From contig NZ_JONH01000010.1 of the NCBI RefSeq assembly GCF_000711795.1, forward strand, positions 62,001-126,000: a stretch of DNA of 64,000 nucleotides. Reading direction: 5' to 3'. This DNA comes from Vibrio pacinii DSM 19139. GTDB taxonomy: Bacteria; Pseudomonadota; Gammaproteobacteria; Enterobacterales; Vibrionaceae. Positions 18,434 through 28,167 of this stretch are shown piece by piece. Numbering within the stretch: the first letter of the stretch is position 1; the number at the start of each line of letters is the position of its first letter. The notes below the pieces were generated by a model. That model was not told the DNA's origin and did not search any database. It saw only the letters and a program-made list of their open reading frames with translations. The translations under genes were made by a program, and so were the position numbers.

Positions 18434-18721
18434 TTTACGGATTCTGTTGGTTATTAGACAAACGCCAAATTAAAGGGCGATCGATTGCGTAATCGATACC
18501 TTTGTCATTTTTTGTGCAACGAAATGAAAGTTCCGCTACATCTGATTTTTTTACTTGTTAATGAGATATGGATCACCTGTTTTATGTTTTTTTAGCACTG
18601 TTGCACATGGAATTTGAGATAAATATCGATATTATTCGCCTCAACAAAGCGCAACGGAGATTGCGCTACTAAGTAAATATCTCATCAATATTTAAGTTAA
18701 CAAACATAGAGAGTTTCCATT
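18434..18721 (+). promoter_or_regulatory. ompK upstream region
   Basis: This is the larger part of a 346-base gap and should hold the ompK promoter. A likely region is TTGCAC at 18601 with A+T-rich TAAATAT about 17 bases on, but the match is weak. A perfect hairpin AGCGCAA/TTGCGCT (18648-18667) lies about 55 bases before the start codon and would sit in the 5' untranslated RNA. No clear CRP or OmpR site is seen. Confidence 0.4.
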
Positions 18722-19465
18722 ATGCGTAAATCACTTTTAGCTCTAGGCATTATCGCAGCAGCAGCTGCAGTTCCAGCTCAAGCAGATTACCTGTACGGTT
18801 GGGGCGACGTAAGCGTGAACTACCTTGACTGGTCTCAAGGTACTGAAGATCGCAACGGTGGTTACAAAAATGACTTCATGTTCTTAGAGCTAGAAGGTGG
18901 CGCTGGCTTCACTTGGGGTGAGCTGTACGGTTTTGCTGATTTCGAATTCCAAGACAGCACTCCAGGTGGCGACAGCGCTATGGCAATGTCGACTAAAGGC
19001 TCTATCGCAGTAAAAACTGGTGTTAAAGAACTGCGTTTCTACGCACAAACCTACTCGACAGAGAACCAAGGTTTCCACGCACGCAACACAGTTGCTGGTC
19101 TTTCTTACAACTTGTCTGGTGACAACTGGTTCTTCAACCCATGGGTTGGTTTCCACTACACAAACACTGTTGGCTTTGCTGACATGAACGGCGGAATGGC
19201 TGGTTGGGTTGGTGGCTACAACTTTAAACTGGGCGAGCAAAACTTCAGCATCACCAACTGGCACGAAACTGAATTTGCACGTAAAGACGCTTACCTAGTA
19301 ACCAATGGTGAAACCGATGACCTATCTTACAACGGTGCCCTAGCATTCTGGTGGAAGTCTCAGTCTAACGTTGATCTCGGTATTCAATACCGCTACGCAC
19401 ACAACAAACTAGGCCAAGCGAAAACAGACAACGCGGTTATCTACACCGTGAAGTACAACTTCTAA
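18722..19465 (+). CDS. ompK: Outer membrane protein OmpK (Tsx/nucleoside-channel family)
   Basis: A 247-residue outer membrane beta-barrel. The signal peptide ends AAVPAQA before DYLYGWGDVSVNYLDWSQ. The mature protein is rich in aromatic and glycine residues in an alternating pattern and ends YTVKYNF, with the terminal phenylalanine typical of BAM substrates. It belongs to the OmpK/Tsx family; OmpK of V. parahaemolyticus is the receptor of phage KVP40, and Tsx relatives pass nucleosides, which would fit the deo/nupC block in this window. It is monocistronic with its own terminator. Confidence 0.95.
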   Translation: MRKSLLALGIIAAAAAVPAQADYLYGWGDVSVNYLDWSQGTEDRNGGYKNDFMFLELEGGAGFTWGELYGFADFEFQDSTPGGDSAMAMSTKGSIAVKTGVKELRFYAQTYSTENQGFHARNTVAGLSYNLSGDNWFFNPWVGFHYTNTVGFADMNGGMAGWVGGYNFKLGEQNFSITNWHETEFARKDAYLVTNGETDDLSYNGALAFWWKSQSNVDLGIQYRYAHNKLGQAKTDNAVIYTVKYNF

Positions 19466-19486
19466 GTTTCGATTGTATAAATTGTC

Positions 19487-19514
19487 AAAATGGCACCTTC
19501 GGGTGCCATTTTTA
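19487..19514 (+). terminator. Terminator after ompK
   Basis: AAAATGGCACC, a TTCG tetraloop region, then GGTGCCATTTTT: a classic strong hairpin with T-run 22 bases after the ompK stop. Confidence 0.93.
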
Positions 19515-19574
19515 TTTGCTTTCCTGTTAGCGCTCATTATCCTTGCTGAAAATAGTTTGCTAGGTGAGTAAAGC

Positions 19575-20465
19575 GTGAATATTGTTATTCTTGGTCCGGG
19601 TGCCATCGGTGCACTTTGGGCAACACACTTTCACCATGCTGGCCATAAGGTGTCAGTCTGGTCAACATCAAAGGCCAGTGAGCTTGTAATTACTCTTGAT
19701 AACCGGCCCAGTATTCCCTTCCTCAATTGCGACCTTTTATCCGTTCAACAGGCCGATCTCATTTTAGTGACAGTCAAAGCGTGGCAAGTCGAGAAAGCTC
19801 TAACTCCGCTGCAAGACGACATCAATGCCGATACCATAATTATGTTGATGCATAATGGCATGGGCAGTGCAGAAGCCACCGCCAAACGCTTTGCGGCCAA
19901 CCCTCTCATACTTGCGACCACCACTCATGGCGCTTATAAACCGGAACCATTACGCGTTCTCCATACTGGTCAAGGTCAAACCCACATTGGCGGTTACAAT
20001 TCAACAGGCAAGCAGTGCCAGTTTTTAGCTGACGTGATGGATCACGCGTTACCTCGGGTGGTATGGAACAATACTATCGAACAGGCGTTGTGGACCAAGC
20101 TTGCTATCAACTGTGCGATTAACCCTTTGACCGCCATTGAGCAAATTACCAATGGCGAGTTAAGCCATCCACACTATCAAGCACAGCTTGCCGCGTTGCT
20201 CGATGAAGTGTGCCAAGTGTTGGATGCAGAAGGCATTCCGTGTCAGCGAGCAGAACTGACACAAACAGTCAACGAAGTCATTCAAGCGACGGCAAGTAAT
20301 CACTCATCGATGCAGCAAGATATTGCCCATCAGCGGCGAAGCGAGATAGACTTCATTAGTGGTTATTTGATTGAGCGCGCCGCCGTTCATGGCATTAACA
20401 CTCCCGTCAATCAACACCTATATCAACAGATTAAACAGATCGAGCAGAGTTGGAAGCAGCAATGA
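19575..20465 (+). CDS. panE: 2-dehydropantoate 2-reductase
   Basis: A 296-residue NADPH-dependent reductase making pantoate for coenzyme A. The N-terminal Rossmann loop is ILGPGAIGALWA at residues 5-16. The C-terminal helical domain shows WTKLAINCAINPLTA with the catalytic lysine and asparagine, and SSMQQDIAHQRRSEIDFISGY. The start is GTG with AGGTGAG upstream. Its TGA stop overlaps the yajL ATG (ATGA), so panE-yajL-csdA form one transcription unit. Confidence 0.95.
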   Translation: MNIVILGPGAIGALWATHFHHAGHKVSVWSTSKASELVITLDNRPSIPFLNCDLLSVQQADLILVTVKAWQVEKALTPLQDDINADTIIMLMHNGMGSAEATAKRFAANPLILATTTHGAYKPEPLRVLHTGQGQTHIGGYNSTGKQCQFLADVMDHALPRVVWNNTIEQALWTKLAINCAINPLTAIEQITNGELSHPHYQAQLAALLDEVCQVLDAEGIPCQRAELTQTVNEVIQATASNHSSMQQDIAHQRRSEIDFISGYLIERAAVHGINTPVNQHLYQQIKQIEQSWKQQ

Positions 20466-21061
20466 GTAAGAAAGTACTGGTCCCTATCGCACCGGGCAGC
20501 GAAGAAATGGAAGCCGTCACCATCATCGATATTATGGTGAGAGCAGGTTACGACGTGGTCGTCGCCAGCGCAGACTTCGACGGTCGATTAAGCTTCAAAG
20601 CTTCTCGCGGGGTGACTTTAACCGCCGATTGTAAACTGGTCGATATTGCCGATGATGAATTTGATGCGGTGATCTTACCCGGTGGCGTTCAAGGAGCCGA
20701 AGTTTTTCGTGACAGCACAGTGCTGGTCGAGATTATCCGCCAACAAATGTACGAAGGAAAACTGGTCGCGGCAATTTGCGCAACACCCGCTTTAGTATTG
20801 GCTCATCACAACCTTTACCCTGATGCTTTGATGACTTGCCACCCTAGTTTTGAGTCGCATATTGAGAAGAAAAACTGGCGAGTGAAACGTGTCACTTATG
20901 ATGTAAACCACCGTTTATTAACTAGCCAAGGGCCAGGCACAGCATTGGAGTTTGCGATAGAAATTATTGTAAACCTGTCAGGAAAAGCACTCGCTTGGCA
21001 AGTTGCAGAACCTATGGTGACACTACCAACGTTGCACTACTCAAAACTCGGTGAAGCGTAA
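20462..21061 (+). CDS. yajL: YajL, DJ-1/ThiJ family protein
   Basis: A 199-residue DJ-1 superfamily protein, linked to protection against oxidative and carbonyl damage as a chaperone or deglycase; the enzymatic role is debated. The nucleophile-elbow cysteine is in AAICATPALVL near residue 106, and the acidic partner in APGSEEMEAV near 15. ATG at 20462 is chosen because it overlaps the panE stop and matches the family start MSKKVLV. Its stop overlaps the csdA start by one base. Confidence 0.93.
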   Translation: MSKKVLVPIAPGSEEMEAVTIIDIMVRAGYDVVVASADFDGRLSFKASRGVTLTADCKLVDIADDEFDAVILPGGVQGAEVFRDSTVLVEIIRQQMYEGKLVAAICATPALVLAHHNLYPDALMTCHPSFESHIEKKNWRVKRVTYDVNHRLLTSQGPGTALEFAIEIIVNLSGKALAWQVAEPMVTLPTLHYSKLGEA

Positions 21062-22272
21062 TGCTTGATATACGCCAGATTTGTGCTCAATTCCCCGCTT
21101 TAAACCAACAGGTTAATGAGCAGCGCTTAGTCTATTTAGACAGTGCGGCAACGACGCAGAAACCCCAGTGCGTGATTGATACTATCAGTCACTACTACAG
21201 CCAAGCCAATGCCAATGTCCATCGCGGTAACCATAGTCTTACCGCTCAGGCAACCAGTCAATTTGAGCAAGCTCGACAGACCGTCACTGACTTTATTGGT
21301 GCTCAATCAACTAAAGAGGTGATTTGGACACGCGGCGCGACTGAAGCGATCAATTTGATTGCTCAAACCTACGCACGTAATACATTAAAGCCAGGTGACG
21401 AAATATTGGTCGGTGAGATGGAACATCATGCCAATATTGTCCCGTGGCAAATCGTCGCCGAGCAAACAGGGGCAAAAGTGGTCAAGATACCGATGCTGCC
21501 AGACTGCCAACTTGACCTTGATGCCTTCAAACAGCAACTGAGTAGTGCGACTAAAATCGTCGCCATAGCGCATATCACCAATGTCACTGGCACTCGCCAG
21601 CCGATAGAGCAGATGATTAAGCTTGCTCATGCTGTTGGAGCTGTGGTCGTGATTGATGGCGCTCAAGGCGTCGTGCATGAACCTGTCAATGTACAAACAC
21701 TGGATGCCGACTTTTATGTTTTCTCTGGCCACAAACTGTTTGCGCCGGCTGGTATTGGAGTTTTGTATGGCAAACTCGCGCTACTAGAGGCCATGCCACC
21801 CTGGCATGGTGGTGGAAAGATGGTGGAGCGCGTCTCTTTCGCCGCGACCACCTTCAGCCAGTTGCCCGGAAAGTTTGAAGCAGGTACGCCCAATGTGGCT
21901 GGCGCCCTTGCATTAGCAAAGGCTATCGAATGGTATCAAACCTTCAACCACAAGCAGGTTGAGCAATATATCCATCAACTCGTTAAGCAGGCACATCAAG
22001 GGCTCTCTCAACTAGAGGATGTTCGCATCATTGGCTATCAACCCAATGCTTCGGTTGTCTCGTTTGTGGTTGACGGTGTGCACCATCAAGATGTAGCCAC
22101 CTTACTCGATCAGCAAGGTATCGCGGTGCGTGCTGGCAACCACTGCGCACACCCTTTGATGGATGCGCTAGGAGTTAAGGGCACCATTCGCGCCTCTTTT
22201 GCTTTGTACAACACACAACAAGATGTAGAAAGGCTTGTAGCAGCGGTAGAGAAAGCCGTAGATATGTTATAG
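21061..22272 (+). CDS. csdA: Cysteine desulfurase (CsdA-type)
   Basis: A 403-residue PLP enzyme that takes sulfur from cysteine for cluster or thio-cofactor synthesis. PLP residues are seen in MEHHANIVPWQ and in FSGHKLFAPAGIGVLYG, where the lysine forms the Schiff base. The catalytic loop RAGNHCAHP places the persulfide cysteine at C362. The sequence favours CsdA over SufS, which has a TGHHCAMP-type loop. No csdE sulfur acceptor gene follows: the next gene is radA on the other strand. Confidence 0.92.
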   Translation: MLDIRQICAQFPALNQQVNEQRLVYLDSAATTQKPQCVIDTISHYYSQANANVHRGNHSLTAQATSQFEQARQTVTDFIGAQSTKEVIWTRGATEAINLIAQTYARNTLKPGDEILVGEMEHHANIVPWQIVAEQTGAKVVKIPMLPDCQLDLDAFKQQLSSATKIVAIAHITNVTGTRQPIEQMIKLAHAVGAVVVIDGAQGVVHEPVNVQTLDADFYVFSGHKLFAPAGIGVLYGKLALLEAMPPWHGGGKMVERVSFAATTFSQLPGKFEAGTPNVAGALALAKAIEWYQTFNHKQVEQYIHQLVKQAHQGLSQLEDVRIIGYQPNASVVSFVVDGVHHQDVATLLDQQGIAVRAGNHCAHPLMDALGVKGTIRASFALYNTQQDVERLVAAVEKAVDML

Positions 22273-22300
22273 CAAGCGACTGAAACTTAACGCCAAACGG

Positions 22301-22397
22301 GTCATTCTGAACAACGAGGCACGAGTGTGATTCAAAATCTAAGTGGTTAACTCACAGTATAGATTCCAGATAACTCGTCCCTCGTTTCTAGCATGAC
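22301..22397. repeat. Imperfect palindrome, second repeat type
   Basis: The ends are inverted near-copies: GTCATTCTGAACAACGAGG at the left against the complement of CCTCGTTTCTAGCATGAC at the right, with AATCT/AGATT near the middle. It fills the space between converging csdA and radA. The shape suggests a small mobile palindrome (MITE-like) different from the ERIC-like family. I see no second copy in this window. Confidence 0.55.
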
Positions 22398-22415
22398 ACC
22401 TCAGTTTCATGTCAT

Positions 22416-23795
22416 CTATAATTCGTCAAACGCTTCAATCGCCTCTGAGAGTTTCTTCACGCCATGAATTTGCATCCCCGCAATACCGCCTTTGGGCATA
22501 TTTGCAGAGGGCACAATCGCTCTTTTGAAGCCATGCTTAAAGGCTTCCTTCAAACGCTCTTGCCCACTCGGCACAGGGCGAATTTCTCCTGCTAGACCGA
22601 CTTCGCCAAACACCACCACATCTTTAGGTAACGGTCTATCACGAAAGCTCGATAACAGCGCCATCACTAACGCTAAATCGGCACTGGTTTCGGTCACTTT
22701 AACGCCACCAACGACATTGACAAACACATCTTGGTCGGCCATTTGCAAGCCACCGTGCTTGTGTAATACCGCCAGCAGCAAAGATAAACGGTTTTGCTCG
22801 AGCCCGACTGTAACCCGACGCGGATTGGCCAATTGTGAGTAATCAACCAAGGCTTGAATCTCGACTAATAAGGGCCGCGTACCTTCCCAAACGACCATCA
22901 CCGAACTGCCTGACGTCTCTTCCTCGCCGCGTGACAAAAAGATCGCCGATGGATTACTGACCTCTCTTAGTCCCTGCTCCGTCATGGCAAAAACACCCAG
23001 CTCATTGACCGCACCAAAACGGTTCTTATGGCTCCGCAGTGTACGGAAACGGGTATCAGTGCCGCCATCAAGCAACACCGAGCAGTCAATAATATGCTCG
23101 AGCACCTTGGGCCCAGCCAATGAACCATCTTTCGTGACATGCCCAACAATAAACACCGACACATTATTCTGTTTGGCATAGCGAGTTAAAGCGGTCGCCG
23201 CCTCACGGACCTGAGCAACACTACCGGGTGAAGATTGAACATCCGCAACATGCATGACCTGGATCGAGTCAATGACTATAATTCGTGGCTGCTCTTTTTC
23301 AGCGATTTGACAAATGCGATCGACATTGGTTTCTGACAGCATTTTGAGATTATCTTTCGGCAAACCAAGCCGTGAGGCACGCATCGCGACTTGTTGCAAC
23401 GATTCCTCACCGGTGACATACAGCGTGGGCATTTGCGACGCTAAGTAACACATGGTTTGTAGCAGTAATGTCGACTTACCGGCACCAGGGCTACCACCAA
23501 TCAAAATAGCCGCACCGGGGACGACCCCGCCACCAAGTACTCGGTCAAACTCTTTGAAACCACTGGTAAAACGTGGCACTTCTTGCAGATCAATGTCAGA
23601 CAAAACCTGAACCTGCGTTTCACTGGTTGCTCCGGCATAACCAGACAATCGCTCATGTCTTGCTACCGTCGGAGACGCCGCTAAACGGACCTCACTGATG
23701 GTATTCCATGCACCACAGGCATTACATTGTCCTTGCCAACGGGGAAAATCCGCCCCACAGTCATTACAGACGTATGCTCGTTTCGCTTTTGCCAT
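22416..23795 (-). CDS. radA: DNA repair protein RadA
   Basis: A 459-residue RecA-like ATPase that drives branch migration during recombination repair. It starts with a C4 zinc finger (CNDCGADFPRWQGQCNACG at 10-28). The ATPase core has Walker A GGSPGAGKST near 98-107 and Walker B IIVIDSIQ, and the RadA-specific HKNRFG motif. The C-terminal part is the Lon-protease-like domain (VNVVGGVKVTETSADLALV). Between radA and the PilZ gene on the plus strand is a 152-base divergent promoter region. Confidence 0.98.
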   Translation of the reverse strand: MAKAKRAYVCNDCGADFPRWQGQCNACGAWNTISEVRLAASPTVARHERLSGYAGATSETQVQVLSDIDLQEVPRFTSGFKEFDRVLGGGVVPGAAILIGGSPGAGKSTLLLQTMCYLASQMPTLYVTGEESLQQVAMRASRLGLPKDNLKMLSETNVDRICQIAEKEQPRIIVIDSIQVMHVADVQSSPGSVAQVREAATALTRYAKQNNVSVFIVGHVTKDGSLAGPKVLEHIIDCSVLLDGGTDTRFRTLRSHKNRFGAVNELGVFAMTEQGLREVSNPSAIFLSRGEEETSGSSVMVVWEGTRPLLVEIQALVDYSQLANPRRVTVGLEQNRLSLLLAVLHKHGGLQMADQDVFVNVVGGVKVTETSADLALVMALLSSFRDRPLPKDVVVFGEVGLAGEIRPVPSGQERLKEAFKHGFKRAIVPSANMPKGGIAGMQIHGVKKLSEAIEAFDEL

Positions 23796-23947
23796 GTATC
23801 CTCAGACCTATAAATAGTTTAATTGTGACGTAAGCAACACACTGACGTGTTTATCCCACTGTGTCGACTTGACCCGCAGTAACATATCATTAAAGATCTA
23901 GATATCAAGGTCGATATGTTGGGTAAGGGACACTCTAACAAAAAAAT

Positions 23948-26296
23948 ATGCAGCAACCAGAAATTCTCTCGCTGGCTGAGCGGCTAATCCCCGCTTACCA
24001 CTCACAAGATTTTGAATTCCTCCTTGGTCAAATGACTGAGGACGATCCGCCTTCGGTCAAGATATTGGTTAAGATGGAACTTAACCGTGTCATGGCGCCA
24101 TGTACCAAACCCATCGACTTACGTGGCCGAGTAAAGGGCGAATGTCGCGAGTATGAGCTCGATGGCCTCAAACACTGGCTAGATGATGTCGCCTTTAATG
24201 CTTACCATAAAAATACCCGTAAGTTCGGTGGTTACACGGAAGGGGTGTGGGAAGCGCTGTGTAACACCCACAACAACTTCCGTGTCATGCAGCAGCGTGG
24301 CAAACCTATCGGTAATGACGCGAACCCTAATGTTGAAGGTGGGATCAACGTTGAGGCCATTAACCTTGGCTATGACCTTAAGCGGCGTGAAAACCGCCTC
24401 AAGCTGTCGTCTCAAATTGAGCTAAAACTAGCCAAAGGTCAGGTGATTCATGGCGTAACGGTTGATCTATCGCCGTCTGGCGCAAAGTTTAAAGTCCCCT
24501 CTGCGTTTGACTATAAACTCGGTGAAGAGATCAGCGTAAAGCTGGTTGAATTAAGTAAAAAAGTCGACGTTGATGGAATCGAAAAAGCAATTCCTTATCG
24601 AATTGTCGGTATTGATGAATCTTACGAAAATGATGCGGTTAAATTTTTACGCCTACTCAAACTTGATACCAGTAAGATTATAGAGTCGGTTATCACTTAT
24701 GTACTCAACAGTGATAACCAAAAAGCACGTCACGACAATCAAGATAAAGTCATTAGAGCCCGCTCACGAGGTTTTGAGCACACTTACCTTAAGCACACCT
24801 GTAACTTACCGGTGTTTTTTAGTGGCAATGAGTTAAAGCTCACCTTGATGACGGAAAACAATCTTCCTATTTGGCAATACTGGCACGATGAAAGAAACCA
24901 GCAAACCCTGAGTAATCTTTTCAATCAACAACGTATGTCACAGCTCACCGCTTCAGGCTTACGTGGCAGCAGTAATGTTATCTACTCTTTTACCCATGAA
25001 CATAAAGAGAAAACCCTGTTCTTTTCGATGATGATGCCAGAGGCGACTCGAGAACAAAGACAGTTGTTTTGGCATATTGGGGCCAAAAAAGAGAGTTGGA
25101 AAGCCTTTCGTTTATCGGTGTTTGAGTTGTCCGATGAAGAGCGTAGCGCGCTCGCCGAACACTCAAGCGAGTTGGATTTAGAGACTAACAGTTTGACCCA
25201 TTGTGGGATACTGCAAGAGATTGCTGATCACACCAGTCGAGATGATTACCTACTGACCGACAAACCACGCCTCGCGAGCAGTGAGCTTAATCGCTTCCGT
25301 CACGCACGTAACCCAGAGAGCAACCCAGCTTGTATCTACTTCGATGCTCAATCTCGACGTAAAGAGCCAAGGTATCAATTTAAATCCCCGGTGGCGCTGT
25401 CAACGCCTGATGGCTCGGTTTACGAAGGCACCAGTATTGATATATCGAAACATGGCATCAGCCTCGCCTTAAGTACCCCTAGTCCACTCAAGGCGGGAGA
25501 AAGTTGTAGCATCAACTTTAAAGAGTTACAGCTTTACGATAAAAAACTGCCACTTAACCAAGTTCCTTACACGGTTATTCGCATCAGCCCAAGTGGTAAA
25601 CAGCTGCAGCTCGCGATTACCGAAGACAGCCAGGTTATGCGTACGATTGCATTCTTCGGCAAGTTAATCGATCACAACCAAGAAAAGCTAGTCGCCAAGA
25701 AAGAATTACTACCGAGTAATGAATTACTGGAAGGGTTGCATGATATCTTACTCGACAAAATGGTCAGCTCACCACTTTATGTCGAGAAAAAAATGGGCGG
25801 TTTGCACCCCAAAGCCATCGGGGTTAATTATCCGCTAAAACCTTATTTAGCTATTTTAGCCAAACTGGGCGATGACAAAAACTTTTCACTGGCTCCAATC
25901 TACAAAGGGCGTACCAATACCCTGCTTGCACAACCGATGAAGCGTATCCAAGGTTCGGTACCTCAATACCATGAACTCTACCTTACCGCCGTAAAGTTTG
26001 GCTCTCGCATTCAGTCAGTAGAAACCAAACTGAGTAACGAGTTTGAAACGTTAAAGCAACGCTTACTGTTCGTTAAAAAAGCCCAGACCATCGGTGAGTT
26101 TTATGCCATACGCATTTGTGGTGCGCCGGTCTTTGATCCCATCACAGCGTTAGTGCGCAAAGATCTCAATGAACTCACGCAGATCAGTATGCATCAGGCT
26201 CGGAGTCTCGAAAAAGAAATGATGAGTATTGTCGGCTACGGCGAACTGACCGACATTACCGAAGAAGTGTTGATACGCTTAGAGCTGACACAATAA
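23948..26296 (+). CDS. plzC: Protein with two PilZ (cyclic-di-GMP binding) domains
   Basis: A 782-residue cytoplasmic protein. Two PilZ domains each keep the ligand motifs: RRENR at 146-150 with DLSPSG at 173-178, and RKEPR at 471-475 with DISKHG at 498-503. Both therefore look able to bind cyclic di-GMP. The N-terminal 140, middle 230 and C-terminal 230 residues match nothing I can name. The setting between radA and serB is that of V. cholerae plzC, a PilZ gene studied for virulence and motility. It is monocistronic; its terminator follows 3 bases after the stop. Confidence 0.9.
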   Translation: MQQPEILSLAERLIPAYHSQDFEFLLGQMTEDDPPSVKILVKMELNRVMAPCTKPIDLRGRVKGECREYELDGLKHWLDDVAFNAYHKNTRKFGGYTEGVWEALCNTHNNFRVMQQRGKPIGNDANPNVEGGINVEAINLGYDLKRRENRLKLSSQIELKLAKGQVIHGVTVDLSPSGAKFKVPSAFDYKLGEEISVKLVELSKKVDVDGIEKAIPYRIVGIDESYENDAVKFLRLLKLDTSKIIESVITYVLNSDNQKARHDNQDKVIRARSRGFEHTYLKHTCNLPVFFSGNELKLTLMTENNLPIWQYWHDERNQQTLSNLFNQQRMSQLTASGLRGSSNVIYSFTHEHKEKTLFFSMMMPEATREQRQLFWHIGAKKESWKAFRLSVFELSDEERSALAEHSSELDLETNSLTHCGILQEIADHTSRDDYLLTDKPRLASSELNRFRHARNPESNPACIYFDAQSRRKEPRYQFKSPVALSTPDGSVYEGTSIDISKHGISLALSTPSPLKAGESCSINFKELQLYDKKLPLNQVPYTVIRISPSGKQLQLAITEDSQVMRTIAFFGKLIDHNQEKLVAKKELLPSNELLEGLHDILLDKMVSSPLYVEKKMGGLHPKAIGVNYPLKPYLAILAKLGDDKNFSLAPIYKGRTNTLLAQPMKRIQGSVPQYHELYLTAVKFGSRIQSVETKLSNEFETLKQRLLFVKKAQTIGEFYAIRICGAPVFDPITALVRKDLNELTQISMHQARSLEKEMMSIVGYGELTDITEEVLIRLELTQ

Positions 26297-26298
26297 GT

Positions 26299-26325
26299 AA
26301 AGCGAGGCAATCACCTCGCTTTTGA
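26299..26325 (+). terminator. Terminator between plzC and serB
   Basis: AAAGCGAGG and CCTCGCTTT form a perfect 9-bp stem with a 6-base loop; A- and T-runs flank both sides, so it can end both converging genes. Confidence 0.85.
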
Positions 26326-26333
26326 TTATGTTT

Positions 26334-27314
26334 TTATGCTTGTGGCTGATAGCTGACGCGTTTTTGCTTAACCAGTAGCGCCGACAGGATACACACGATA
26401 CCACCTAAGCCAACATACCTAACCGCGCTTTGCGCCTCTTGCTCTACTTTAGGTTTAGCATGATAGGCAATGCCTAGGCCTGAGGCCTTCATCATCACCA
26501 AATCATTCGCGCCATCCCCTACCGCAACCGTATTGTGTAGTTCAATATCGTACTGCTCAGCCAGTTGAACAAGAATGTCTGCCTTGGTTTGCGCACTCAC
26601 CACATCACCTAGTACTTGCCCGGTTAATTTACCGTCAACAATCTCCAGTTGGTTTGACTGGGCATGATCTAAACCCAGTAACTGCTGCAGGTGATCTGAG
26701 AAGTAGGTAAAACCGCCCGAGGCAATGGCTGTCTTCCAACCGAAATGGTGCAATGTCGCAATCAGCTCGGGTAAATCCGGCATCAAGGGTAATGTTGAAC
26801 GAACCGTTTCCAGTATCGACTCGTCAGCGCCGGCCAACTTTGCCACGCGCTGACGCAAGCTTTGCTCAAAATCAAGCTCACCTTGCATGGCTCGTTCGGT
26901 CACTTCCGCAACCTCTTCACCGACGCCTGCCAATTTGGCGATTTCATCAATGCATTCGATCTGAATCGCGGTCGAATCCATATCAAGAACAATCAGCCCT
27001 GGCTTTGACAGCTCAGGGACATCATACAAAGTGGAGTAATCCAGCCCTAAAGCTTGCAGGATCTCTTCATGCTGATCCGTCAACTCACCAGCCATAAGCG
27101 CTACTTCATACTTGCCCACTTTCCAGACATCGACCACTGGGTTGTAACAACCGACGTAAAAGTCGATATCTTCAAATTTACTCGGGCAGAGATAATCACC
27201 AAAAACCACCCAACCTGCCTTGGCTTTATCAAATTGCGTGGCAAAGCGGGTTTCTGGCAGGCGGTTGATAAGCGGGATGTGTTTACGTATAGAGAGTGTC
27301 TTCAACGTGTCCAT
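26334..27314 (-). CDS. serB: Phosphoserine phosphatase
   Basis: A 326-residue HAD phosphatase for the last step of serine synthesis. The nucleophile motif is DMDST at 111-115, followed by ECIDEIAKLAGVG. Motif II is ASGGFTYFSD and motif III VAVGDGANDLVMM. About 100 residues before the HAD core form a variable regulatory domain. A hydrophobic stretch near the C-terminus (GGIVCILSALLV) is unusual for a soluble enzyme. ATG at 27314 is chosen over one 10 codons upstream because AGGA precedes it suitably. It diverges from ytjB, as in E. coli. Confidence 0.96.
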   Translation of the reverse strand: MDTLKTLSIRKHIPLINRLPETRFATQFDKAKAGWVVFGDYLCPSKFEDIDFYVGCYNPVVDVWKVGKYEVALMAGELTDQHEEILQALGLDYSTLYDVPELSKPGLIVLDMDSTAIQIECIDEIAKLAGVGEEVAEVTERAMQGELDFEQSLRQRVAKLAGADESILETVRSTLPLMPDLPELIATLHHFGWKTAIASGGFTYFSDHLQQLLGLDHAQSNQLEIVDGKLTGQVLGDVVSAQTKADILVQLAEQYDIELHNTVAVGDGANDLVMMKASGLGIAYHAKPKVEQEAQSAVRYVGLGGIVCILSALLVKQKRVSYQPQA

Positions 27315-27419
27315 GTTTACAATTCCTATAAAATCTCTCAACACGTTAACCTATTGCAATTTAGATGCGCAAGTCTCAATATGCACTTAAGTATAATTAA
27401 ACTCTATATTAGGTGAAAA

Positions 27420-28025
27420 ATGGACTCATCCCTGTTTTCATTTCGTATCGCCATAAAAGTGTTGGGCACACTCTCGTTGATCGCTATGGTGGCCACAATT
27501 GCCATTAACAGCGTTAAAATCAGCCAGGGCAACGAGCAGATCCAAGCTAATCAATTAGAGACTCTGACTCATATTCTTATCTCGCAAGCCTCCCTGTCTG
27601 CTAACGATAAGATCGTCGAACAAGATCAAGAACAATTACTTAAACTGGCCAATCAATTGGCGCAAGATGACTTGGTCGTGGATGCCACCATCTATGATGC
27701 CGAAGGGGTAAAACTGGCCGCAAGTGACAATGCGAAGTCGGTACGCGAAATGCTCGGTTTAGATACTCCGCTGCAAACCGCACGTATCGGTAAACAGCAG
27801 CTCATAGAGCCCGTCATTCGTGACAAAAATGTGATTGGTTTTGTGCGTGTAACTTTTGAAACGGGCAAGCTGACGGCGTTTTCTGATCATTATTACCGTA
27901 AAAGCGACCGCTATATGTACACCATGGTCGGACTGAGTTTTATCGCGGGAATGTTAATTGGCTTAATCTTCCGCCGTAAGCCGAACAAACGCAAAGGCGA
28001 GAACCTGCTGTTGAAAGATATGTAG
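27420..28025 (+). CDS. ytjB: YtjB (Smp) family membrane protein
   Basis: A 201-residue inner membrane protein with helices near residues 11-29 and 168-186 bracketing a periplasmic domain of about 135 residues, then a basic cytoplasmic tail (FRRKPNKRKGE). The periplasmic part resembles a sensor-like fold (ATIYDAEGVKLAASDNAKSV). The YtjB/AhpA family is the usual divergent neighbour of serB; its role is not settled. Confidence 0.88.
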   Translation: MDSSLFSFRIAIKVLGTLSLIAMVATIAINSVKISQGNEQIQANQLETLTHILISQASLSANDKIVEQDQEQLLKLANQLAQDDLVVDATIYDAEGVKLAASDNAKSVREMLGLDTPLQTARIGKQQLIEPVIRDKNVIGFVRVTFETGKLTAFSDHYYRKSDRYMYTMVGLSFIAGMLIGLIFRRKPNKRKGENLLLKDM

Positions 28026-28046
28026 TGAGACGCGAGACAATGATTA

Positions 28047-28080
28047 AGGGTTGACACTAAGTGTCAACCCTCTTCTTTTC
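28047..28080 (+). terminator. Terminator after ytjB
   Basis: AGGGTTGACAC and GTGTCAACCCT form an 11-bp perfect stem with a very short loop, followed by CTTCTTTTC. The region from here to deoD has no other convincing terminator, so it may also serve the deo operon. Confidence 0.82.
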
Positions 28081-28167
28081 ATCCAGATAATTAAGCTCTA
28101 ACAAGCACCCCGACTGCTGGTAACACTCGATTTGCTAATCACGAACCGATCTCGGAGCGAAGTGATG

